Shown here piece by piece: positions 1 to 7,281 of a stretch of 18,025 nucleotides of DNA. The notes beneath the pieces were generated by a model, which searched no databases, had not been told where the DNA came from, and saw only the letters and a program-made list of their open reading frames with translations. Both the position numbers and the translations under genes were made by a program. Position 1 is the first letter of the stretch, and each line of letters begins with the position of its first letter. The DNA comes from JBAWZR01 sp037142915 (GTDB taxonomy: Bacteria; Patescibacteriota; Minisyncoccia; Moranbacterales; UBA1568), in the NCBI GenBank assembly GCA_037142915.1, contig JBAWZR010000014.1, positions 1 to 18,025 of the forward strand. Direction: 5' to 3'.

Positions 1-578
1 TCCAACATCATCCCGAAGAAACTTTTTTTTCCGCCTACGGAAGATGCTGCTCGTCCGAATAATTTTGAGAGACGGACGACATATACCTTTCCACCGACTG
101 TCAAGGATGCCTGCTCGCCGACAAATTTCGTTTGACCATATCGTTGTACTGGAGCGAGAATATCCATTTCAGTGTATGGCTTCTCTCGATTCTCCTCACC
201 GCCAAATACATAGTCAGTCGAATAGTGTATGAGAGTCGCATCGAGTTCTCTAGCAATCATCGCGAGATTTCGTGGCAGATCAATATTCAATTGCTTCGCC
301 TTCGTCCATTCTTCATCGCTCGTCTCACACAAGTCTACGGCATTATAAGCAATAGCGTTCAGAATAAGATTCGGCTGTATTTCCAAAATTTTCTCCCTCA
401 AAACGACACTATCAGTCGCATCGATCTCCTCCCGATCCCAGGCTATCACTTGATAGGTAATCTCACCACCCGCTTCGCCACGCCAAAGCTCATCAGAGCG
501 ACGGCGGGTCATGCTGAAAGTTCTAACTAACTCTTGCCCGAGCATCCCTTTTGATCCGAGTATGAGTACAGTTCGCAT
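1..578 (-). CDS. rmlD: dTDP-4-dehydrorhamnose reductase, C-terminus cut by window edge
   Basis: The enzyme performs the last step of dTDP-L-rhamnose synthesis, the NAD(P)H-dependent reduction of dTDP-4-dehydrorhamnose, in the cytoplasm. I translated it by hand from the ATG at 578. The first 192 residues show the Rossmann motif GSKGMLGQ near residues 8-15, the family segment NAIAYNAVD, the motif STDYVFGG and the catalytic pair YGQTK (YxxxK) of an extended SDR. The reading frame is open to base 1, so roughly the last third of the protein lies outside the window. The ATG lies 2 nt after the rmlB stop, which implies translational coupling in an rmlC-rmlB-rmlD operon. No clear Shine-Dalgarno site is visible. 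rmlA is not in the window and may lie further downstream. Confidence 0.93.
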   Translation of the reverse strand, partial: MRTVLILGSKGMLGQELVRTFSMTRRRSDELWRGEAGGEITYQVIAWDREEIDATDSVVLREKILEIQPNLILNAIAYNAVDLCETSDEEWTKAKQLNIDLPRNLAMIARELDATLIHYSTDYVFGGEENREKPYTEMDILAPVQRYGQTKFVGEQASLTVGGKVYVVRLSKLFGRAASSVGGKKSFFGMML

Positions 579-580
579 AA

Positions 581-1564
581 CTATTTCTGATATTCACCCG
601 AAAGGATCCGCTCCCACCACGAGCGATTCGCGACGAACCACTCGACGGTTTGCTCTAAACCTTCCTCGAAGGTCACTGCTGGTTGCCAGCCGAGTTCGTT
701 TTTAATTTTCGAAAAATCGATCGCGTAACGACGGTCATGACCCAATCTATCTTCAACATACGCTATATTTTCTTGCTCATCTTTTTTTAATATTTTAAGC
801 AACATCTTCACGACATCGATGTTGGCACGTTCACTCGCCCCACCTACACAGTAGGTTTCACCCAGCTCTCCGTTTCGTAAAATAAGATCGATCGCCCGAC
901 AATGATCCTCCACAAAGAGCCAATCGCGCACCTGCATCCCATCACCATACACCGGCACTTTCTTATCATTCAAGAGATTGGTGATAGCGAGCGGAATCAA
1001 TTTCTCAGGAAAGTGATAAAAACCATAATTATTTGAACAGTTGGAAATCGTGATCGGGAGTCCGTGGGTATGCCACGCCGCCCGTACAAGGTGATCCGAA
1101 CTAGCCTTGGAAGCGCTATAGGGACTGCGCGGATCATACGGCGTCGTCTCATTGAACGGTGCATCACTTGGTGCCAGCGAACCGAAGACCTCATCCGTCG
1201 AGACATGATGGAAGCGTTTGTTACCATTCTGTCGTGCGGCATCGAGGAGGGTCTGCGTCCCCAAGACATTCGTCCGAATAAATGCGCTCGCATCGATGAT
1301 AGAACGATCGACATGCGACTCGGCGGCGAAGTGTACCACCGCATCGACATCCGCCACTAGCTTATTGACCAATTTCTCATCACAAATATCTCCTCGCACA
1401 AAGGTATACCGTGGATCGTTTTCTATTAATTTCAAGTTCTCAATATTCCCCGCGTAGGTGAGCGCGTCAAGATTGACCGCTGAATCTTCGGGATATTTTT
1501 TGAGAATATAATGGATAAAGTTCGAGCCGATAAAGCCCGCTCCGCCAGTAATTAATAATTTCAT
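581..1564 (-). CDS. rmlB: dTDP-glucose 4,6-dehydratase
   Basis: The enzyme converts dTDP-glucose to dTDP-4-keto-6-deoxyglucose, the second step of dTDP-rhamnose synthesis. The 327-residue protein matches the usual family length. It has the NAD-binding motif GGAGFIGS (7-14), HFAAESHVDRS (78-88), the RmlB signature STDEVFG (122-128) with the Asp-Glu dehydration pair at 124-125, and the catalytic YSASK (Tyr149, Lys153). The motif SNNYGFYHFPEKLIP and the late RLGHDRRYAID segment are also typical of RmlB rather than of GalE. It sits between rmlC (8-nt gap) and rmlD (2-nt gap) and is surely co-transcribed with both. No strong ribosome binding site is seen; the ATG at 1564 is fixed by the conserved N-terminal beta strand. 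Confidence 0.97.
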   Translation of the reverse strand: MKLLITGGAGFIGSNFIHYILKKYPEDSAVNLDALTYAGNIENLKLIENDPRYTFVRGDICDEKLVNKLVADVDAVVHFAAESHVDRSIIDASAFIRTNVLGTQTLLDAARQNGNKRFHHVSTDEVFGSLAPSDAPFNETTPYDPRSPYSASKASSDHLVRAAWHTHGLPITISNCSNNYGFYHFPEKLIPLAITNLLNDKKVPVYGDGMQVRDWLFVEDHCRAIDLILRNGELGETYCVGGASERANIDVVKMLLKILKKDEQENIAYVEDRLGHDRRYAIDFSKIKNELGWQPAVTFEEGLEQTVEWFVANRSWWERILSGEYQK

Positions 1565-1572
1565 AAAAAAAT

Positions 1573-2145
1573 TTAATACACAAAATCTCGTTCAATCTCT
1601 TTCAAAAGTTTCTGCTTCTTGTCTTTTTCTGACAGGAGATATTCAGTCATTCCTTCGATCTTCGGCCAGGCGATACCACCAACATCAATATCAGGATCAT
1701 TCCACAACACGCCTCGATCGTGTTCGGGAGAATACACATTGGTGCATTTATATGCAAACAAGGCCGTCTCGGACAGTGTCAAAAAACCGTGCGCGAAGCC
1801 CCGCGGTATCCAGAGTTGATGATGGTTCTCGTCCGATAATTCTACGCTCACTGATCGTCCAAATGTCGGCGAGCCGCTTCGAATATCTACCGCCACATCG
1901 AACACTCGCCCCTCCAACGCCTGCACCAACTTCCCCTGCGCGAAAGGAGGCGCCTGATAATGCAAGCCTCGCAAAGTCCCGCGTGCTGATCGTGAAACAT
2001 TATCCTGCACGAATGTTTCAGTGATTTTCGCACCATCACGATATTTTTCCAACGAAAAACACTCGAAGAAAAATCCTCGAGCGTCACCGAACACATCCGG
2101 CTCAATCAAGAGCACCTCTGGTATCGCCAGTGGAGTTACTTTCAT
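1573..2145 (-). CDS. rmlC: dTDP-4-dehydrorhamnose 3,5-epimerase
   Basis: The enzyme epimerises C3 and C5 of dTDP-4-keto-6-deoxyglucose. The 190-residue protein is a standard-length cupin epimerase. It shows DARGFFFE (21-28), the catalytic-His segment RGLHYQ with His62, VFDVAVDIR (81-89) carrying the partner acid, and HHQLWIPRGFAHGFL, followed by the YSPEHDRGVLWNDPDI segment that is nearly invariant in RmlC. It is the first gene of the rmlC-rmlB-rmlD operon. A promoter at 2272-2300 and a structured leader at 2185-2269 lie directly upstream. No convincing Shine-Dalgarno site precedes the ATG, so translation may depend on an unstructured A/T-rich leader end. Confidence 0.96.
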   Translation of the reverse strand: MKVTPLAIPEVLLIEPDVFGDARGFFFECFSLEKYRDGAKITETFVQDNVSRSARGTLRGLHYQAPPFAQGKLVQALEGRVFDVAVDIRSGSPTFGRSVSVELSDENHHQLWIPRGFAHGFLTLSETALFAYKCTNVYSPEHDRGVLWNDPDIDVGGIAWPKIEGMTEYLLSEKDKKQKLLKEIERDFVY

Positions 2146-2184
2146 AGAAATTCAAAACGGGATTAAAAACGACTCCTCTTTCCT

Positions 2185-2269
2185 AAGAAAAACCGTTCCG
2201 AGACGCTCTCGGGTAACTTTGGACAGTACTCGGTCCACGGGCGCCCGGGAGTGGGCTCGAAACGGTTTT
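2185..2269 (-). promoter_or_regulatory. Structured leader RNA of the rml operon (candidate attenuator)
   Basis: Read on the minus strand, bases 2256-2269 and 2189-2202 pair over 14 positions with one G-U wobble; on the plus strand that position would be a C-A mismatch. The 3' arm runs straight into TTTTTCTT (2192-2185), as in an intrinsic terminator. Inside lie TGGAC/GTCCA (2233-2237 with 2220-2224) and a perfect 6-bp hairpin with a 3-nt loop at 2198-2212. That last hairpin uses bases 2198-2202, which also form part of the outer stem, so the two folds exclude each other. The promoter at 2272-2300 predicts a start near 2266, at the beginning of the 5' arm. I match it to no riboswitch class that I know. 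It could instead be a plain terminator for khpA or a palindromic repeat. Confidence 0.55.
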
Positions 2270-2271
2270 CA

Positions 2272-2300
2272 ACTATACCAAAAGAGTCCTAACAATTCAA
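2272..2300 (-). promoter_or_regulatory. Sigma70-type promoter for rmlCBD
   Basis: On the minus strand TTGAAT (2300-2295) is followed by a 17-nt spacer and TATAGT (2277-2272), five of six matches to the -10 consensus. Initiation is predicted near 2266. This lies between the khpA stop at 2312 and the rmlC start at 2145. Confidence 0.6.
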
Positions 2301-2311
2301 AAGTATTCAGT

Positions 2312-2695
2312 CTACAATCGGATATCATTCATCACATCCTCGAGACTGCGTTCTTTCTTTTCTGGTTTCTCGACTTTTTCCTCGGGCTTTTCTTCGACAG
2401 CGGTAGGAGTAGCCGCCACCCGATCCTCACGACGAGGCCGTTCCGAGCCCTCAGGTTCGTTGATCTTCAAATTGACTCGGGCATTGTTGCGCGCGCCGAT
2501 GACACGGAGCAAAGTCCGTAAAGCCTTGGCAGTCGCACCCTCGCGCCCGATAACCATACCCATATCCTTCGCGTTCACATCGAGCGTCACGAGTACGCCC
2601 ATCTCGTCGATCTTACGTTCCACTTTCACATCCTCTGGATTATCGACCAACATCTTCACCACATACTCGATAAACTCCTTGTCTCGTTCTACCAT
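2312..2695 (-). CDS. khpA: KhpA-like KH-domain RNA-binding protein
   Basis: This is a small cytoplasmic KH-domain protein, related to KhpA/YlqC, which binds RNA and in other bacteria works with KhpB/Jag. Residues 1-83 form the KH domain, with the GXXG loop seen as IGREGAT (Gly50-Arg-Glu-Gly53) inside the usual context VNAKDMGMVIGREGATAKALRTLL. Residues 84-127 form a charged tail rich in Pro, Glu and Lys, ending in a short predicted helix (SLEDVMNDIRL). The tail makes it longer than typical KhpA (about 75-80 residues). It is not next to rpsP, rimM or trmD here, unlike in many genomes. Its promoter (2897-2925) lies about 200 nt upstream, so the leader holds the palindromic element at 2743-2865. 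Confidence 0.85.
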   Translation of the reverse strand: MVERDKEFIEYVVKMLVDNPEDVKVERKIDEMGVLVTLDVNAKDMGMVIGREGATAKALRTLLRVIGARNNARVNLKINEPEGSERPRREDRVAATPTAVEEKPEEKVEKPEKKERSLEDVMNDIRL

Positions 2696-2742
2696 AACTG
2701 TATTCTTAGCAAATTACTCCGTGAGATGAAGCGAATTATTTT

Positions 2743-2865
2743 GCAGAACTTACATGCTTGAGTGCAGTTCGAGGCGCGAGTGAGGAACGGAGTAAATCGT
2801 ACAGGCGTACGATGTCGAGTACCGGAGCTCGTAACGAAGAAATGTGCCAAGCATGAAAGTTCTGC
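2743..2865. repeat. 123-bp palindromic element in the khpA leader
   Basis: Bases 2743-2760 and 2848-2865 are 18-bp inverted repeats with one mismatch. Nested within are a 7-bp hairpin near the centre (ATCGTAC and its complement around 2796-2813) and smaller complementary blocks such as GTTC/GAAC and CGAG/CTCG. On the plus strand it is followed by a T-rich run. The form resembles a non-autonomous MITE or REP-like repeat. It occupies most of the 346-nt gene-free stretch 2696-3041, together with the khpA promoter and the hairpin at 2971-3017. No other copy is in this window, so repeat status is inferred from structure only. Confidence 0.6.
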
Positions 2866-2896
2866 TTTTTTATTTTTGTTTTTCATCCACAACTGT

Positions 2897-2925
2897 ATTA
2901 TACCTCGCGGCCATTTTCCCGTCAA
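2897..2925 (-). promoter_or_regulatory. Strong sigma70-type promoter for khpA
   Basis: On the minus strand TTGACG (2925-2920) is followed by exactly 17 nt and a perfect TATAAT (2902-2897). Predicted initiation is near 2890, which gives khpA a leader of about 195 nt that contains the whole palindrome at 2743-2865. Confidence 0.72.
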
Positions 2926-2970
2926 AAAATCCCATCCTAAAGGAAAATAAGCAAAAAAAATCAGCGCCGA

Positions 2971-3017
2971 GAGAAAGATGATTTTTTGTTGCTTTTTATT
3001 AGGCAACCATCTTTCTC
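2971..3017 (-). terminator. Hairpin after the 72-aa gene, possible terminator
   Basis: GAGAAAGATG (2971-2980) pairs perfectly with CATCTTTCTC (3008-3017), and GTTGC/GCAAC (2988-2992 with 3003-3007) extends the stem above an A/T-rich bulge. On the minus strand it lies 24 nt after the stop of the 72-aa gene. A run of eight Ts follows, but nine bases away, which is further than in a standard intrinsic terminator. Confidence 0.5.
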
Positions 3018-3041
3018 CCAAGCGCCTTACTTGCAAGTCAC

Positions 3042-3260
3042 TTATCTTGAGTAACTCACCTCCGCCTTTTCACCAAAAGCATCGGTAACGTAGTTAAATG
3101 ACCACCAGCCGATCATCTCATTTTTATTCGAGAGGCTGAGGAACTCCGTTGCCGTTTGCGGGTGCATTGGGATATTCGACCCATCCCAAGTGTCCCCATT
3201 TCTGGTAAGAATAAACATCATTATCCCTTTAATTCCTTTTGGAATTGTAATTTCTGTCAT
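3042..3260 (-). CDS. Hypothetical 72-aa protein
   Basis: I do not recognise this protein. The 72 residues are soluble with no signal peptide. Alternating short hydrophobic stretches (GIMMFILTRNG, EMIGWWSFNYVTDAF) suggest a small beta-rich fold with four Trp/aromatic clusters and no cysteines. The gene is credible because the ATG at 3260 is preceded by a strong Shine-Dalgarno site (AAGGAG, 7-nt spacing) and a consensus promoter at 3328-3356. The sequence is clearly more A/T-rich than the flanking genes. The leader shares the 9-mer TTAACAATT with two Cys-rich orphan genes at 7282-8076. This suggests acquired, separately transcribed accessory DNA. It is probably followed by the hairpin at 2971-3017. 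Confidence 0.7.
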   Translation of the reverse strand: MTEITIPKGIKGIMMFILTRNGDTWDGSNIPMHPQTATEFLSLSNKNEMIGWWSFNYVTDAFGEKAEVSYSR

Positions 3261-3327
3261 GATCTAACTCCTTCTTATTTTCGTTTAAAAAATTGTTAAG
3301 CCAATAATACTAAATAATGGCCTTATT

Positions 3328-3356
3328 ATTCTATATCAATCCACTAAGTTTGTCAA
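3328..3356 (-). promoter_or_regulatory. Sigma70-type promoter for the 72-aa gene
   Basis: On the minus strand a perfect TTGACA (3356-3351) is followed by 17 nt and TAGAAT (3333-3328). Initiation is expected near 3321, giving a leader of about 60 nt ending in the AAGGAG ribosome binding site. Confidence 0.7.
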
Positions 3357-3382
3357 TAGGCTAAACAGTCCCTCTACAGAGG

Positions 3383-6151
3383 CTATTTTTGTCGTAAGTT
3401 ATTCTTCCGTCGCATCTCGTAGATGTACACCGCGGCGGTCGTAAGCACCACCATAACCCAATCCCAAGCCTCGATCGGCCGCATATACAGATAGTCACGG
3501 AAGAACGGCGCATACAGAAGTAACCACAATATCAAACCTGAGAACAGCATTGCCAACCACACTGACCAATTACGGAACCATCCCAATTCACTCGGATGGA
3601 GTGTCTCGCTCCGTGCCTGCATTAGATTGGCCATTTGTGACACCGCCAGCACTACATACGTAGCCGAGACCGCCTGCAGGTAGTATTCCACATTTATATC
3701 GAGCGACTCTCCCCAATGCCATCCGTGTCGCCACAAGGAAAACAAGAAAGCAGCAACAGCACCAGTCGCCATAATCCCGCCCATCGAGAGCAGTCGGCGC
3801 ACACCCGCACCATCGATGACGCTTCGATTCTTGGGCATCGCCTTACTGTGTTCTGGTTCCGCTGGTTCGACACCGAGCGCGAATGATGGGAAGACATCCG
3901 TCCCAAGGTCAATCGCGAGTATCTGTACTGCCAATATCGGTGTCGGAATATGCAACAAAAATCCGGCGACCACTGTAAACAATTCACTCACATTAGAAGT
4001 AAACACATAGTGCACGAACTTGCGAACATTGGCATAAATCGTCCGGCCTTCCTTCACGCCCTCCACGATTGACGCGAAATCATCATTAAGCAAAACCATC
4101 GCTGCCGCCTCTTTGGAAACATCCGTCCCAATAATACCCATTGCCACACCGATATCTGCTTTCTTGAGTGCCGGAGCATCGTTCACACCATCACCGGTCA
4201 TCGCGATGATCTCTCCATTCTGCTGGAGCACTGTCGCAATACGCAGTTTTTGATCGGGAGCGATACGCGCAAACACCACATCCTTACCCTTCGTTCTCCG
4301 CCACAATTCCTCATCGTCCATTTTTTCCAAATCTCGCCCATTGATGATCTCATGCGGACGCGATTCATCGATCAATCCGACGCTCTTGGCGATCGCCTCC
4401 GCCGTGATCGCATAATCCCCCGTGATCATAACGACTCGCAAACCCAAAGCTCGACATTCTGTCACCGCGCGACCCACATCAGCCCGGGGTGGATCGATCA
4501 TCGCCATCATCCCCACCCAAGTCAGACCAACTTCCATCGTCTCCGAATAGTGCGCTCGCTCCACACCCGCCATATCCCGATATGCAAACGCCAGCACGCG
4601 CAACGCCCTTACTGAAAAATCATCATACTGTTTTTTGATCTGAAGTCGCAACGCGTCCGTCATCGGCACACGCTCACCCGTCGTCGTAAGGTATTCCGTC
4701 ACCAATTCGAGGAGAATATCCGGCGATCCCTTCACGAGCGATTGGATCGTGTCCCCTTTTTGCATCACGACGCTCATCCGCATCCGCTCCGACGCGAATG
4801 GCAATTCCAATATCTTATTCCAACCATCGGCAAAAAAGTGCGGCTGCAAATTATACTTCTGCCCCACCACGATGATCGCACCCTCGGTCGGATCACCGAC
4901 AATCGTGTACTTATCTTTTTCTTCCGATACGCTCGCGTCATTACACAGTGTCCCGATACGAAATAACAATTCCCCGTTCGGGATCGTCAATGGATCTATC
5001 GAAACACCCTCCCTGCGAAATGAACCACGAGGCGTATATCCCTCCCCCGTCACCTCGTATATCACGCCATCCGTCACTACATCCGTCACCATCAATTCGT
5101 TCCGTGTAATCGTCCCGGTCTTATCCGTACAGATCGTCGTCACCGAACCGAGTGTCTCCACCGCGCTCAATTTTTTCGCCAAGACATTTCGCTTCAATAA
5201 TCGCTTCATCCCCAACGCTAGTGCCACTGATATCGCGGCGGGCAAACCCTCCGGTACGACCGACACTGCCAATGCCAGAGCGAGTGAAAAATTTTGATAC
5301 AAAGAGACCTGCCCCCAATACTGCCCGATAAAAATCACGATTGCAGCGATCAACACTGACAGGAATGCCACACTCCGTCCGAGTGTCCGCATCTTCTTCT
5401 GGAGAGGCGTCATCTCACTAACTACATTGAATGTCATCTGCGCCAATCGTCCGAGCTGCGTCCGGATACCCGTCTCCACTACGACCACCACCGCTGTCCC
5501 CGTCAACACCGACTCACCCATAAATAACATATTCTCAATGTCCGCCAACGGTGTTTCCTCTGGCATCACTTTCGTCATCCGCTGTTCCGGCTTCGATTCA
5601 CCACTGAAAATAAATCCGTCCACGCGGCAATCATACGCCTCGATGATCACACCATCCGCCGGCACGCGCGCACCCGCATCGACCAACACGATATCCCCGG
5701 GCACCAATTCCTTGGCATCAAGCTTTGCTCGTTTGCCATCGCGCATCACCGTCGCCGTGTCCGTCGTCAACCGTGCCATCCGATCGAGAATCTTCTCCGC
5801 TTTCCACTCCTGGAAAAACCCGACGATCGCATTCAGCAAAACGATAATGGCAATAATCGTCGCGTCACGCACTGCGCCAAAAATAAGCGCCAACACACCC
5901 GCTACGATCAGGATCTGCGCCAGCGTATCCATGAACTGCGCCCCGAACAACTTCAACCAGCGATGCTCGCGTTTGTGTTCCAATTGGTTGCGTCCATACT
6001 TCGCCTGCCGCCCTCTCACCTCATCCGTAGTCAAGCCTTCACGCGTCGTTTGGAGCTGTGCTAGAACATCCTCCGCCGCTCTCGCCTGCCACGCGATATA
6101 TTTTGCTTGCATTTCCTCCTTTTTTTGTGGTATATCTTGAGATGTCGACAT
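3383..6151 (-). CDS. P2-type cation-transporting ATPase
   Basis: This is a full-length (922 residues) P-type ATPase that pumps cations across the cytoplasmic membrane. Seen in order are an N-terminal cation-ATPase domain (about 20-90), M1-M2, the actuator loop SGES (183-186, usually TGES), M4 with VVPEGLP (298-304), the phosphorylation site CTDKTGT with Asp343, the nucleotide-binding KGSP (474-477), DPPR (553-556), TGDY (577-580) and the hinge TGDGVNDAP (652-660), then M5-M10. M4 looks like the Ca2+ pumps (P2A), whereas M6 reads AIDLGTD (746-752), close to the LGTD form of Na+/K+ pumps (P2C). Ca2+ export is the default guess, but specificity is open. It is transcribed divergently from miaA with 69 nt between them; a TATACT box lies in that gap. 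No Shine-Dalgarno site is visible. Confidence 0.93.
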   Translation of the reverse strand: MSTSQDIPQKKEEMQAKYIAWQARAAEDVLAQLQTTREGLTTDEVRGRQAKYGRNQLEHKREHRWLKLFGAQFMDTLAQILIVAGVLALIFGAVRDATIIAIIVLLNAIVGFFQEWKAEKILDRMARLTTDTATVMRDGKRAKLDAKELVPGDIVLVDAGARVPADGVIIEAYDCRVDGFIFSGESKPEQRMTKVMPEETPLADIENMLFMGESVLTGTAVVVVVETGIRTQLGRLAQMTFNVVSEMTPLQKKMRTLGRSVAFLSVLIAAIVIFIGQYWGQVSLYQNFSLALALAVSVVPEGLPAAISVALALGMKRLLKRNVLAKKLSAVETLGSVTTICTDKTGTITRNELMVTDVVTDGVIYEVTGEGYTPRGSFRREGVSIDPLTIPNGELLFRIGTLCNDASVSEEKDKYTIVGDPTEGAIIVVGQKYNLQPHFFADGWNKILELPFASERMRMSVVMQKGDTIQSLVKGSPDILLELVTEYLTTTGERVPMTDALRLQIKKQYDDFSVRALRVLAFAYRDMAGVERAHYSETMEVGLTWVGMMAMIDPPRADVGRAVTECRALGLRVVMITGDYAITAEAIAKSVGLIDESRPHEIINGRDLEKMDDEELWRRTKGKDVVFARIAPDQKLRIATVLQQNGEIIAMTGDGVNDAPALKKADIGVAMGIIGTDVSKEAAAMVLLNDDFASIVEGVKEGRTIYANVRKFVHYVFTSNVSELFTVVAGFLLHIPTPILAVQILAIDLGTDVFPSFALGVEPAEPEHSKAMPKNRSVIDGAGVRRLLSMGGIMATGAVAAFLFSLWRHGWHWGESLDINVEYYLQAVSATYVVLAVSQMANLMQARSETLHPSELGWFRNWSVWLAMLFSGLILWLLLYAPFFRDYLYMRPIEAWDWVMVVLTTAAVYIYEMRRKNNLRQK

Positions 6152-6161
6152 AGATTTTCAC

Positions 6162-6189
6162 TTGAAATAAAAACTTTCATTCTTAGTAT
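6162..6189 (+). promoter_or_regulatory. Possible miaA promoter
   Basis: TTGAAA (6162-6167) is followed by 16 nt and TAGTAT (6184-6189) in the 69-nt divergent gap. On the opposite strand the same region contains TATACT, so promoters for miaA and the ATPase may overlap. Matches are moderate. Confidence 0.35.
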
Positions 6190-6220
6190 ACCTGAAAAAA
6201 CTCGCTTCTAAAAACTCTTT

Positions 6221-7210
6221 ATGACATTTTCATCACAACAAACAGAAAAAAATTTCCTCATCGCTATCCTCGGGCCGACGGCTAGTGGTAAATCCTCGCT
6301 CGCTATTGCCATCGCTCAACAATATAATGGCGAAATCATTTCCGTCGACAGCCGGCAGATTTATCGCGGGATGGATATCGGAACAGGAAAAGTGACTCAT
6401 GAAGAAATGCAGAACATTCCCCATCATCTCCTCGATATCGCCGACCCGAACGATGAGTACAATGTGACTGACTTCGTGCGTGATGCTCAAACAGCCATCA
6501 GTGATATCCAATCACGAGGCAAGCTTCCCATCCTCTGTGGCGGGACGGGGTTTTGGGCGCAGGCACTCCTCACTGGTCAATCCTTCCCCACTGTCCCACC
6601 CGATCCAGCACTACGAGCGAAACTTTCACAACTCACTGCCGAAGAACTCTTCGCTCAACTCGAACAACTCAACCCAGAGCGCGCGGCGACCATCGACCGA
6701 CACAATCCCGTACGATTGATACGAGCTATCGAGATAGCACTGCATTGTCATCCCGCACTTGATGCGGGATCCAGGTTTAATTGCATTCAAATGCAGCCTG
6801 GATCCCCGATCGAGTCGGGGATGACACAAAACAAACAACTCAAAAATATACTCCACTTCATCATCGTGCTCAATCCGTCGATGGAGACACTACGCGAGAA
6901 AATAAAAACACGTCTCGATGAACGGTTTAATCAGGGTATGATTGAAGAAGTGCAGCGTCTGCATGAGCAAGGCGTACGTTTTGAAAAACTCGAAGCTTTT
7001 GGTTTGGAATACCGTTGGATCGCCCGATACTTGCAACATAAATTCGACGAAAAGACGATGCGCGAAAAATTGTACTTCGACATCGTCCACTACGCCAAAC
7101 GACAACTCACCTGGCTCCGTCGGTGGGAACGCCAAGGCGAGACGATCCACTGGTTTACCGAAAGCGATGAAGCGCTCCACTTCATCAAAAATTCTCTCAG
7201 GGAAAAATAA
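6221..7210 (+). CDS. miaA: tRNA dimethylallyltransferase with in-frame palindromic-repeat insertion
   Basis: MiaA transfers a dimethylallyl group to A37 of tRNAs that read UNN codons. Visible are the P-loop GPTASGKS (18-25), VDSRQIY (42-48) with the substrate-site Asp43, the IPHHLLDI motif (66-73) and GGTGFW (107-112), then NPVRLIRAIEIAL and a C-terminal helical part ending FDIVHYAKRQLTWLRRW. Total length is 329 residues, against the usual 300-310. The excess is explained by residues 176-202, encoded entirely by an 81-bp palindromic repeat (6746-6826) whose length is a multiple of three. The insertion falls just after the NPVRLIRAIE helix and before the FIIVL strand, a loop that varies in the family, so the enzyme is probably functional. 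The reading frame is intact on both sides. Confidence 0.95.
   Translation: MTFSSQQTEKNFLIAILGPTASGKSSLAIAIAQQYNGEIISVDSRQIYRGMDIGTGKVTHEEMQNIPHHLLDIADPNDEYNVTDFVRDAQTAISDIQSRGKLPILCGGTGFWAQALLTGQSFPTVPPDPALRAKLSQLTAEELFAQLEQLNPERAATIDRHNPVRLIRAIEIALHCHPALDAGSRFNCIQMQPGSPIESGMTQNKQLKNILHFIIVLNPSMETLREKIKTRLDERFNQGMIEEVQRLHEQGVRFEKLEAFGLEYRWIARYLQHKFDEKTMREKLYFDIVHYAKRQLTWLRRWERQGETIHWFTESDEALHFIKNSLREK
6746..6826. repeat. Palindromic repeat (Rickettsia-element-like) inside miaA
   Basis: The ends are 9-bp inverted repeats, TGTCATCCC and GGGATGACA. Within lie CCCGCA/TGCGGG, GGATCCAGG/CCTGGATCC around TGCAT/ATGCA, and CCCCGA/TCGGGG, so the element can fold into a three-armed structure. It is translated as 27 residues of miaA. 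A related 86-bp copy is at 11542-11627. The design recalls the coding-region palindromic elements known from Rickettsia and relatives; family membership is by resemblance only. Confidence 0.85.
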
Positions 7211-7212
7211 AA

Positions 7213-7243
7213 CAGGTAGCTATGATCATGGTCATACTACCTG
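7213..7243 (-). terminator. Terminator between miaA and the Cys-rich genes
   Basis: CAGGTAG (7213-7219) pairs with CTACCTG (7237-7243), extended by TATGA/TCATA with one bulged base. On the minus strand it is followed by TTTTATTTTT, serving the 113-aa gene that ends at 7282. The plus-strand side (miaA) has a poorer tail, so it may work weakly in both directions. Confidence 0.7.
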
Positions 7244-7281
7244 CTCTTAAAAAAAGTTTTTTATTGTTAACATTGTCCCTA

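Noticed and set aside
2689..3036. 115-codon minus-strand frame with a hydrophobic stretch upstream of khpA
   Set aside because: It starts at TTG, runs through the consensus khpA promoter and the whole 123-bp palindrome, and has no ribosome binding site. The hydrophobic part is likely an effect of T-rich DNA.
3371..3382. Terminator after the ATPase (CCTC/GAGG)
   Set aside because: The stem has only 4 bp and no T-run follows on the minus strand.
5427..6140. 237-codon plus-strand frame opposite the ATPase
   Set aside because: It is antisense to a fully motif-supported ATPase and rich in Ser/Thr/Arg as expected of a shadow frame; no initiation signals.
6746..6826. CRISPR repeat or transposase-bearing element
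   Set aside because: There are no regularly spaced direct repeats or spacers and no cas or transposase gene anywhere in the window.
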